NCBI GenBank assembly: GCA_021186555.1
Contig: JAJKFL010000006.1
Location: forward strand, 1,150,501-1,214,500
Length of the DNA stretch: 64,000 nt
Source: Reticulitermes speratus
Taxonomy: Eukaryota > Arthropoda > Insecta > Blattodea > Rhinotermitidae
Reading direction: 5' to 3'
Shown one piece after another: positions 48,345-58,664 of this stretch (positions are counted from its first letter, which is position 1; every line of letters starts with the position of its first letter). The notes under the pieces were generated by a model that was not told the origin of the DNA, ran no database searches, and saw nothing but the letters and a program-made list of their open reading frames with translations. A program made the translations under genes and the position numbers.

Positions 48345-48520
48345 AGGGCTGGTGATAAATGAATGAGTACGGAGCATATATAGAAATACAATGACAGGGG
48401 AAAACCGAAGTACTCGGCAAATAACCTCTTCCCGTTCTACAACGTCTACCACAAATCCCAAGTGGACTGACGTGGAATCGAACCGGGCCTCCCCGTGTAA
48501 GTAGCCCTTGCGAACCGCCC
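48345..48520 (-). mobile_element. SINE family 3 (copy 2)
   Basis: Antisense copy of the SINE at 13205. TGACAGGGGAAAACCGAAG (48391-48409), the B-box complement GTGGAATCGAACCGGGCC (48472-48489) and GCGAACCGCCCTCC at the head side. The 37-bp array starts about 20 bp beyond the head. Confidence 0.82.
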
Positions 48521-48537
48521 TCCAATAAATAATTATT

Positions 48538-49428
48538 GGCCGATACAAGTGTAGCACGTTGTACTGACACTGCCTGCTGATACAAGTGTAGCACTTGTAC
48601 TGACACTGCCTGCTGATACAAGTGTAGCACTGCCTGCCGATACAAGTGTAGCACGTTGTACTGACACTGCTTGCCGATACAATTGTAGCACGTTGTACTG
48701 ACACTGCTTGCCGATACAAGTGTAGCACGTTGTACTGACACTGCCTGCTGATACAAGTGTAGCACTGCCTGCCGATACAAGTGTAGCACGTTGTACTGAC
48801 ACTGCCTGCCGATACAAGTGTAGCACTGCCTGCCGATACAAGTGTAGCACGTTGTACTGACACTGCCTGCCGATACAAGTGTAGCACGTTGTACTGACAC
48901 TGCCTGCCGATACAAGTGTAGCACGTTGTACTGACACTGCCTGCCGATACAAGTGTAGCACGTTGTACTGACACTGCCTGCCGATACAAGTGTAGCACGT
49001 TGTACTGACACTGCTTGCCGATACAATTGTAGCACGTTGTACTGACACTGCCTGCCGATACAAGTGTAGCACGTTGTACTGACACTGCCTGCCGATACAA
49101 GTGTAGCACGTTGTACTAACACTGCCTGCCGATACAAGTGTAGCACGTTGTACTGACACTGCCTGCCGATACAAGTGTAGCACGTTGTACTGACACTGCT
49201 TGCCGATACAATTGTAGCACGTTGTACTGACACTGCCTGCCGATACAAGTGTAGCACGTTGTACTGACACTGCCTGCCGATACAAGTGTAGCACGTTGTA
49301 CTGACACTGCCTGCCGATACAAGTGTAGCACGTTGTACTGACACTGCTTGCCGATACAAATGTAGCACGTTGTACTGACACTGCCTGCCGATACAAGTGT
49401 AGCACGTTGTACTGACACTGCCTGCCGA
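48538..49428. repeat. Minisatellite, 37-bp unit, about 25 copies
   Basis: The unit is CCGATACAAGTGTAGCACG followed by TTGTACTGACACTGCCTG. Truncated units of about 21 bp (AGTGTAGCACTGCCTG) recur three times near 48625-48840, apparently by deletion between the two CACTG/GCACG-like ends. Minus frames are all open and spurious. Confidence 0.97.
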
Positions 49429-49525
49429 GCGTCGTCAGAACATCACAGACACACAGCGTTGCTGTGACAGCGAGATGCACAGACACACACACGGCAGGCA
49501 CTTGGTTGCGTGTTGCGGCGCCCTG

Positions 49526-50286
49526 AACAGTATTGCACTAGGTACTTCGTCTTGCTGTCATGTCAATACAGCCATTAACAGTATTGCACTAGGTACTTCG
49601 TCTTGCTGTCATGTCAATACAGCCATTAACAGTATTGCACTAGGTACTTCGTCTTGCTGTCATGTCAATACAGCCATTAACAGTATTGCACTAGGTACTT
49701 CGTCTTGCTGTCATGTCGATACAGCCATTAACAGTATTGCACTAGGTACTTCGTCTTGCTGTCATGTCAATACAGCCATTAACAGTATTGCACTAGGTAC
49801 TTCGTCTTGCTGTCATGTCAATACAGCCATTAACAGTATTGCACTAGGTACTTCGTCTTGCTGTCATGTCGATACAGCCATTAACAGTATTGCACTAGGT
49901 ACTTCGTCTTGCTGTCATGTCGATACAGCCATTAACAGTATTGCACTAGGTACTTCGTCTTGCTGTCATGTCGATACAGCCATTAACAGTATTGCACTAG
50001 GTACTTCGTCTTGCTGTCATGTCGATACAGCCATTAACAGTATTGCACTAGGTACTTCGTCTTGCTGTCATGTCAATACAGCCATTAACAGTATTGCACT
50101 AGGTACTTCGTCTTGCTGTCATGTCAATACAGCCATTAACAGTATTGCACTAGGTACTTCGTCTTGCTCTCATGTCGATACAGCCATTAACAGTATTGCA
50201 CTAGGTACTTCGTCTTGCTGTCATGTCAATACAGCCATTAACAGTATTGCACTAGGTACTTCGTCTTGCTGTCATGTCGATACAGC
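49526..50286. repeat. Minisatellite, 51-bp unit, 15 copies
   Basis: The unit is AACAGTATTGCACTAGGTAC, TTCGTCTTGCTGTCATGTC, A/G, ATACAGCCATT. The only common variant is CAATAC/CGATAC. A 17-residue peptide repeat runs open through all 15 units because 51 is a multiple of three; there is no other sign of coding. Confidence 0.97.
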
Positions 50287-50326
50287 AGAGAAGCGGCTTA
50301 GCACTTGTCTGCGCATTTACATTATC

Positions 50327-50404
50327 TGCGTGGCACTGCGTAAACTCACAATCCGGCTACTCAAATGCGTGGCACTGCGTAAACTCACAATCCGGCTACT
50401 CAAA
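50327..50404. repeat. Direct duplication, 39 bp x 2
   Basis: Two identical copies of TGCGTGGCACTGCGTAAAC, TCACAATCCGGCTACTCAAA. Confidence 0.95.
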
Positions 50405-50598
50405 ATCCGTACTGCCCCCCCCCCCTCATTGCTTAGGGCCAGAATCAGAGAACCTCATGGCCGATCGCAGAAATAGCTTTTGACATCACACTTCAGTCCT
50501 GAAGATGGACGAATCAGTTTCCCCGAAACCTTGGTACCTAAAGTATGCACTCTGCACACCGTAACAGACATTTCCACTGTGTTCACTTGTCTTTTGGA
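50405..50598. other. Short spacer with a foldback-like half motif
   Basis: A C tract lies at 50416-50425. CCTGAAGATGGACG, then TTTCCCCGAAACC (50500-50531), has the same layout as one arm of the foldback MITEs. Confidence 0.4.
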
Positions 50599-52073
50599 TG
50601 TACTGTCTGTCCTTATCATCACAGTACGTACTGTCTGTCCCTATCATCACAGTATGTACTGTCTGTCCTTATCATCACAGTACGTACTGTCTGTCCCTAT
50701 CATCACAGTATGTACTGTCTGTCCCTATCATCACAGTATGTACTGTCTGTCCCTATCATCACAGTATGTACTGTCTGTCCCTGTCATCACAGTATGTACT
50801 GTCTGTCCCTGTCATCACAGTATGTACTGTCTGTCCCTATCATCACAGTATGTACTGTCTGTCCCTATCATCACAGTATGTACTGTCTGTCCCTATCATC
50901 ACAGTATGTACTGTCTGTCCCTGTCATCACAGTATGTACTGTCTGTCCCTATCATCACAGTATGTACTGTCTGTCCCTATCATCACAGTATGTACTGTCT
51001 GTCCCTGTCATCACAGTATGTACTGTCTGTCCCTATCATCACAGTATGTACTGTCTGTCCCTATCATCACAGTATGTACTGTCTGTCCCTGTCATCACAG
51101 TATGTACTGTCTGTCCCTATCATCACAGTATGTACTGTCTGTCCCTATCATCACAGTATGTACTGTCTGTCCCTGTCATCACAGTATGTACTGTCTGTCC
51201 CTATCATCACAGTATGTACTGTCTGTCCCTATCATCACAGTATGTACTGTCTGTCCCTATCATCACAGTATGTACTGTCTGTCCCTATCATCACAGTATG
51301 TACTGTCTGTCCCTATCATCACAGTATGTACTGTCTGTCCCTGTCATCACAGTATGTACTGTCTGTCCCTAACATCACAGTATGTACTGTCTGTCCCTAT
51401 CATCACAGTATGTACTGTCTGTCCCTATCATCACAGTATGTACTGTCTGTCCCTGTCATCACAGTATGTACTGTCTGTCCCTGTCATCACAGTATGTACT
51501 GTCTGTCCCTGTCATCACAGTATGTACTGTCTGTCCCTATCATCACAGTATGTACTGTCTGTCCCTATCATCACAGTATGTACTGTCTGTCCCTATCATC
51601 ACAGTATGTACTGTCTGTCCCTATCATCACAGTATGTACTGTCTGTCCCTGTCATCACAGTATGTACTGTCTGTCCCTGTCATCACAGTATGTACTGTCT
51701 GTCCCTGTCATCACAGTATGTACTGTCTGTCCCTGTCATCACAGTATGTACTGTCTGTCCCTGTCATCACAGTATGTACTGTCTGTCCCTGTCATCACAG
51801 TATGTACTGTCTGTCCCTGTCATCACAGTATGTACTGTCTGTCCCTGTCATCACAGTATGTACTGTCTGTCCCTGTCATCACAGTATGTACTGTCTGTCC
51901 CTATCATCACAGTATGTACTGTCTGTCCCTATCATCACAGTATGTACTGTCTGTCCCTATCATCACAGTATGTACTGTCTGTCCCTATCATCACAGTATG
52001 TACTGTCTGTCCCTGTCATCACAGTATGTACTGTCTGTCCCTATCATCACAGTATGTACTGTCTGTCCCTGTC
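50599..52073. repeat. Minisatellite, 28-bp unit, about 52 copies
   Basis: The unit is CATCACAGTATGTACTGTC followed by TGTCCCTAT or TGTCCCTGT. Each unit contains the dyad ACAGTA-TG-TACTGT. The A/G variant shows higher-order patterns. Three plus frames are open for up to 542 codons only because the unit has no stops. Confidence 0.98.
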
Positions 52074-53131
52074 TCTGGTCTCGTTGCGACAACACAGGTG
52101 TATTATAGTGCAAGAGTGACGTATGCACACCGCTGTTCGTGTTTCGGCACGCAGTGTGCAAGCACAACCGCACAGTTTACAGTGTCCGTCTGTCACGCTC
52201 TGTAACTGGGAAATTAACGTTAGCGGAAAACGAACAGTAATGAAAACTCGAAAAAACTGAAAAATTTGCTGTTAGATGCACGAGTTTGAGTAAAAGTCGG
52301 TTTATTTGCACATTATGTCATGCAGTTCCGCTCACGATCGAGGAAAATACATTTCTTAGGGAAAACTTAAATTAGCACTTTTGTTAGGATATGAGGAATA
52401 TAAAGAAAAACTTTCAAATAATGTTCGGGAAAAGCCAACACTCGACAGTAGCAGAACTAAAGGACACGAGAAGAACAGGACAGAGGTCATGACGCAGTGA
52501 CACGCAGTTTGTACCAGTCGTGCTCTAGATGTCACCGTGCCACGCGGCGGCCAATATGTGCCATACTGTGTCAACGGAGAGCGGAACGTGTGAACCGTGC
52601 AGGACCGCAGCAGAAGCTGTGGCACGTGACTGCCTGTTTTACGCTAATAACACGAGCACACACGAATAATCAAGGCCATCCGACCCAAGGTCACCCCACG
52701 GTGTCTTGCTTTGCGGCTAGCGAAAACAGCGTGAGGCCCTTCGAGCCCCGTGTGGGGCCACTTTCTTGTTCTGACGTTCTAAAGGACAGTCCACTCTGAT
52801 GAAGGGTGGCGTATCGTGGCGCCTCTTGCAGCAACAAGCAGACGAGGATGGCGATGCAAGATGTCAAGTGGCGCAGAAACACAGTAACGTGACAGCTGTC
52901 TGTGTGACCGACGTCGCTCACATACTGCTGTCTGAGTAAGACCACGAGCTAACCGAGCTATACAAATGGCCGAAGGTGTGTCAGTCCTCAAGCAAAGTTA
53001 CAAAAAGACGAAGGCGTATTGTGTTGGGCCCATCACATGTCAAGATTAGGGGCTTTCGTCGTCCGCAAAAAAAGGTAAATCCAAGTAGTTTTATTTGGAT
53101 ATTTTTTGTTTACTGTTTGTCAAGACGCTGC
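52074..53131. other. Single-copy region, nothing recognised
   Basis: Several ORFs of 70-100 codons on both strands, no recognised domain. An A tract lies near 53068-53074. Confidence 0.35.
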
Positions 53132-54651
53132 GACCGCCAACAGCAGTTTTGTGTTCACACATCACTTGCTACCGCCAACAGCAGTTTTGTGTTCACACAT
53201 CACTTGCGACCGCCAACAGCAGTTTTGTGTTCACACATCACTTGCTACCGCCAACAGCAGTTTTGTGTTCACACATCACTTGCGACCGCCAACAGCAGTT
53301 TTGTGTTCACACATCACTTGCTACCGCCAACAGCAGTTTTGTGTTCACACATCACTTGCTACAGCCAACAGCAGTTTTGTGCTCACACATCACTTGCGAC
53401 CGCCAACAGCAGTTTTGTGTTCACACATCACTTGCTACCGCCAACAGCAGTTTTGTGTTCACACATCACTTGCGACCGCCAACAGCAGTTTTGTGTTCAC
53501 ACATCACTTGCTACCGCCAACAGCAGTTTTGTGTTCACACATCACTTGCTACAGCCAACAGCAGTTTTGTGCTCACACATCACTTGCTACCGCCAACAGC
53601 AGTTTTGTGCTCACACATCACTTGCGACCGCCAACAGCAGTTTTGTGTTCACACATCACTTGCTACCGCCAACAGCAGTTTTGTGTTCACACATCACTTG
53701 CTACAGCCAACAGCAGTTTTGTGCTCACACATCACTTGCTACAGCCAACAGCAGTTTTGTGTTCACACATCACTTGCTACCGCCAACAGCAGTTTTGTGT
53801 TCACACATCACTTGCTACAGCCAACAGCAGTTTTGTGCTCACACATCACTTGCGACCGCCAACAGCAGTTTTGTGCTCACACATCACTTGCTACCGCCAA
53901 CAGCAGTTTTGTGCTCACACATCACTTGCTACCGCCAACAGCAGTTTTGTGCTCACACATCACTTGCGACCGCCAACAGCAGTTTTGTGTTCACACATCA
54001 CTTGCTACCGCCAACAGCAGTTTTGTGCTCACACATCACTTGCGACCGCCAACAGCAGTTTTGTGCTCACACATCACTTGCTACCGCCAACAGCAGTTTT
54101 GTGCTCACACATCACTTGCTACCGCCAACAGCAGTTTTGTGCTCACACATCACTTGCTACCGCCAACAGCAGTTTTGTGCTCACACATCACTTGCGACCG
54201 CCAACAGCAGTTTTGTGCTCACACATCACTTGCGACCGCCAACAGCAGTTTTGTGCTCACACATCACTTGCGACCGCCAACAGCAGTTTTGTGCTCACAC
54301 ATCACTTGCGACCGCCAACAGCAGTTTTGTGCTCACACATCACTTGCTACCGCCAACAGCAGTTTTGTGCTCACACATCACTTGCGACCACCAACAGCAG
54401 TTTTGTGCTCACACATCACTTGCGACCGCCAACAGCAGTTTTGTGCTCACACATCACTTGCGACCGCCAACAGCAGTTTTGTGCTCACACATCACTTGCT
54501 ACCGCCAACAGCAGTTTTGTGCTCACACATCACTTGCGACCACCAACAGCAGTTTTGTGCTCACACATCACTTGCGACCGCCAACAGCAGTTTTGTGCTC
54601 ACACATCACTTGCGACCGCCAACAGCAGTTTTGTGCTCACACATCACTTGC
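53132..54651. repeat. Minisatellite, 38-bp unit, 40 copies
   Basis: The unit is GACCGCCAACAGCAGTTTTG followed by TGTTCACACATCACTTGC. Variants are CTACCGCC and CTACAGCC at the start and TGCTC for TGTTC. 1520 bp equals exactly 40 units with no indels. TGTTC units dominate the first 18 copies and TGCTC the rest. Three open plus frames of more than 500 codons are artefacts. Confidence 0.98.
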
Positions 54652-54926
54652 ACTGTCTTCGTATGTTTGCATTCGAACAGTTAATATACTGACTTCCGTT
54701 ACAATATTTCCCAGTCTTTCCCTCAGACCTTTGTGTCATTTTCCACGTCTGACTAGCCCCCCTGCCCCAAAATATAGGCTATATGACCAAATTCAGTCCC
54801 TACCTCACAGGAAACACGCAATGTTTCTACTAAGACGCTTAAGTTAATCGTTATTTATTGCTAATGCGATATAAAACAAACTCAGTGGACAAAACGCAGA
54901 GTTTCTGAAAGAGAAGCTGGCACAGA
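54652..54926. other. Short spacer between arrays
   Basis: 275 bp without tandem structure; no gene. Confidence 0.5.
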
Positions 54927-55520
54927 CAGTGCTGTATGGTTAGTGCAAACAGTTCACATCAGTGCTGTATGGTTAGTGCAAACAGTTCACATCAGTGCTG
55001 TATGGTTAGTGCAAACAGTTCACATCAGTGCTGTATGGTTAGTGCAAACAGTTCACATCAGTGTTGTATGGTTAGTGCAAACAGTTCACATCAGTGCTGT
55101 ATGGTTAGTGCAAACAGTTCACATCAGTGTTGTATGGTTAGTGCAAACAGTTCACATCAGTGCTGTATGGTTAGTGCAAACAGTTCACATCAGTGCTGTA
55201 TGGTTAGTGCAAACAGTTCACATCAGTGCTGTATGGTTAGTGCAAACAGTTCACATCAGTGCTGTATGGTTAGTGCAAACAGTTCACATCAGTGCTGTAT
55301 GCTTAGTGCAAACAGTTCACATCAGTGCTGTATGGTTAGTGCAAATAGTTCACATCAGTGCTGTATGGTTAGTGCAAACAGTTCACATCAGTGCTGTATG
55401 GTTAGTGCAAACAGTTCACATCAGTGCTGTATGGTTAGTGCAAACAGTTCACATCAGTGCTGTATGGTTAGTGCAAACAGTTCACATCAGTGCTGTATGG
55501 TTAGTGCAAACAGTTCACAT
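54927..55520. repeat. Minisatellite, 33-bp unit, 18 copies
   Basis: The unit is CAGTGCTGTATGGTTAGTGC followed by AAACAGTTCACAT. 594 bp equals exactly 18 units. Variants are GTGTTG in two units, ATGCTT in one and AAATAG in one. Confidence 0.98.
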
Positions 55521-55675
55521 CAAGTGGAGAGATGTTCGTGCAGTCCTACAGCAAATGTAGACTACAGTGACAGCTCCAAGTAAGGCGCACAATGCCGGCA
55601 AGCACAGCGGACACAGCCTGAGACATCCTCGGTCTTCCTCATTAACGGTTTTAAACTCGTATGAATGATCGCTAA

Positions 55676-55926
55676 GTTACTGCAGAGGGACTGCTACTAA
55701 AGTTACTGCAGAGGGACTGCTACTACAGTTACTGCAGAGGGACTGCTACTACAGTTACTGCAGAGGGACTGCTACTACAGTTACTGCAGAGGGACTGCTA
55801 CTACAGTTACTGCAGAAGGACGGCTAGTACAGTTACTGCAGAGGAACTGCTACTACAGTTACTGCAGAGGGACTGCTATACAGTTACTGCAGAGGGACTG
55901 CTACTACAGTTACTGCAGAGGGACTG
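55676..55926. repeat. Minisatellite, 26-bp unit, about 10 copies
   Basis: The unit is GTTACTGCAGAGGGACTGC followed by TACTACA. Neighbours within 110 bp are other arrays built from TGCAG-containing units. Confidence 0.96.
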
Positions 55927-56030
55927 TAATTTCATCTTCCTTCCGACGAAGAAAGGAGAAGCCGATGGAAATTCGCAGCAGCGTGGAGGTTAACGCTCGC
56001 AGTTCGTTAACTACTGGTAACGTACACAGT

Positions 56031-56689
56031 ACTGCAGAACAGTGTGCTGCAGAACAACGTACTGCAGAACAGTGTGCCGCAGAACAACGTACTGCAGAAC
56101 AGTGTGCCGCAGAACAACGTACTGCAGAACAGTGTGCCGTAGAACAACGTACTGCAGAACAGTGTGCTGCAGAACGACGTACTGCAGAACACTGTGCCGT
56201 AGAACGACGTACTGCAGAACAGTGTGCCGCAGAACAACGTACTGCAGAACAGTGTGCCGCAGAACAACGTACTGCAGAACAGTGTGCCGCAGAACAACGT
56301 ACTGCAGAACAGTGTGCCGTAGAACAACGTACTGTAGAACAGTGTGCCGTAGAACAACGTACTGTAGAACAGTGTGCCGCAAAACAACGTACTGCAGAAC
56401 AGTGTGCTGCAGAACGACGTACTGCAGAACAGTGTGCCGTAGAACAACGTACTGCAGAACAGTGTGCCGCAAAACAACGTACTGCAGAACAGTGTGCCGT
56501 AGAACGTACTGTAGAACAGTGTGCCGCAAAACAACGTACTGCAGAACAGTGTGCTGCAGAACGACGTACTGCAGAACAGTGTGCCGTAGAACAACGTACT
56601 GTAGAACAGTGTGCCGTAGAACAACGTACTGTAGAACAGTGTGCTGCAGAAGTGTACTGCAGAACAACGTACTGCAGAACAACGTCCTG
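56031..56689. repeat. Minisatellite, 30-bp unit, about 22 copies
   Basis: The unit is ACTGCAGAACAGTGTGCCGC followed by AGAACAACGT. Variable sites GCAGAAC/GTAGAAC, CCGC/CCGT/CTGC, CAACG/CGACG and AAAACAACG recur in blocks. The unit looks like two related 15-bp halves (TGCAGAACA and CGCAGAACA). Frames are open on both strands because 30 is a multiple of three and no stop is present. Confidence 0.97.
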
Positions 56690-57639
56690 CATAAAAACCT
56701 GAAGCAATACTGTGGTGATTCGTGGACTGTGCCATGACACCGTGCAATCTGGCAGACCAGTATTAGGTTTCGTAGAAACACGACTGTCGCGCTCTTCACG
56801 TCGGTCACGCATACGATATCAGAATGTTTTTCCCCCCTCGCAGGGAACCGACGGTGAATCGAAAGACACACCAAAGTTCATCCGACAGCAAATGCCGGCG
56901 TACGTTTAACAAAAATGTTCCTGATGACGTACCAAGCAAGTAGACGTCACAGCAAGCGATCAGGCGGGACACGAAGGATATGAAGTGAAGTACAGCCGAC
57001 TGACACAGAACAATTAGACGAAATTGCGTCTTCCTTAGCAAGAAGTCGATGGACGTCTTCGGTACGTTTAGCTGCACAATCTGGCATGTCACTGGTGTCT
57101 GCTCTGACAGCAATGAGTCTTCCGAAACTGCGACCACATACAGTAACTGACTGATCACGATGGTGGCGCTAGGACTGGTTTCTGAAAATGGTTGTTAGAA
57201 TGCACGCGTGATTGACATGTTAACCAGAAGTGTTATTTTTAGTAAGAAAGCACGGCCACACTTAAGTCGATCTCTGTTTCGTCGATAACTCCGAAATGTG
57301 GTGACGAGATGTGGCTCCGTGCGGACAGAAGGACGTCACTTTGACGAACTTCCGTAATTTATGATAAGAATATTCACTGCGATATCGAGCACCGACGACA
57401 AACAGCTGCTATCGGGAAGTTCTTGCTGGGTTTGCGCGGCGTCACATAATGACAATTCCGTACTTCAGTTAGGTAGACGCCAGTAATCACAAAACCTGCG
57501 TCATAATACGAACTGCTGCGAAAGACAATCAACACCGACAGCGGAATTCGTTGTTACAGAAACTCACGACAAATAAAAGGCTTTAATTTAATCAAGTTTG
57601 ATATTTGGAGTTTACACAGCGGTTCTGTTGACGGTTCGC
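56690..57639. other. Single-copy region, nothing recognised
   Basis: A 117-codon minus ORF (56805-57158) has no domain I recognise. No repeats. Confidence 0.35.
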
Positions 57640-57920
57640 ATCATCTGGTATCTGATGCTGTGTCGCTGGGTTGGTGTCTCCCGACGTTTCGAAAGGACGT
57701 AGTGTCAAATTATGGTTGCCAAAGCACCCCGCCAACAACCTCCCCAATTGCTTCGCCATACTTTCCAACCGGACCAACAGACCCATGTATCTGCACCTGT
57801 CTTCAGCGTCTGGCACTCTTCTTGGACGCCTCTACTCTTGCAGACGAAGGCACAGGCTCCTTTGAAACGTCGGGAAACACTGACACAGCGACACAGTCAC
57901 ATCCCAGACGACATGAATTC
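57640..57920. mobile_element. Foldback MITE with diverged arms of about 60 bp
   Basis: The left arm (GCTGTGTCGCTGGGTTGG, CCCGACGTTTCGAAAGGA, ending 57696) pairs with the right arm (TCCTTTGAAACGTCGGG, ACACAGCGACACAG, CATCCCAGACGACATG, 57858-57915). The interior is about 160 bp and not shared with the 45-kb family. It keeps the GAAACGTCGG core of the other foldback elements. Confidence 0.78.
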
Positions 57921-58664
57921 CAAATCATGTTTGATTAAGCGACTAAGACGAACGACGACAACTCCAATTTAAACGTATCACGCTCAAGCACAAACAGCTT
58001 GCCGTAGCCCAGCTCGCCAGGAACCAAGTCTGACCAGAGACACGGCACAGTGTGAACACGGCGATGGCCAACACACACTTGTCTGACAGCGGCAATGCAC
58101 TGCAGAATAATGTGGCCGAGGAACAAACTGCATACGACGACATGAACAAAAGAAGCGGGTAGAGTATCTACAGGGGAATGAAGGAAAAACACGCAGCCAT
58201 ATTGATCTTTCCGCCTAAATAAAAACCGGCACGCAAATCACAGTACAGTGAAGAAAGTGGAGCAGAGCAACTTATGCATGCTCTCTAAGACATAAACGGA
58301 AGCCGAAGCACCCGCTGCTTTCTTTGTTAATACGACAGTTTGTAGCAGCTACCATGATGACAGCAGCAAAACAATGAAATCAGGTTTCATGATCTTCTGA
58401 AAACACATGAATTTATGTTGAAAATTAACTTGTTTTTAAGATATAAAAATAACAACAAAATGAAGCGCTCAATATAAAACCGCCTCAACTTCACAGCCTA
58501 CTGACAGTAGTCTGATGTGGTCACAGCCTACTGACAGTAGTCTGATGTGGTCACAAACTAATACTGCACAAAAACACTGTGTGTGTCTTACAATGCGTCG
58601 AAGTAAAGGAAGAGCGAATGCTGCAGGCGATCTTGTTAAGAAAGCATCTATAGGAGCTGCCGCC
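57921..58664. other. Single-copy region with a 30-bp duplication
   Basis: CACAGCCTACTGACAGTAG, TCTGATGTGGT is present twice in tandem at about 58493-58552. No gene recognised. Confidence 0.45.

Noticed and set aside
50480-52205. 542-codon ORF as a structural protein
   Set aside because: Three plus frames are open across the same 28-bp array.
53106-54847. 623-codon ORF
   Set aside because: Same reason: a 38-bp unit lacking stops in all plus frames.
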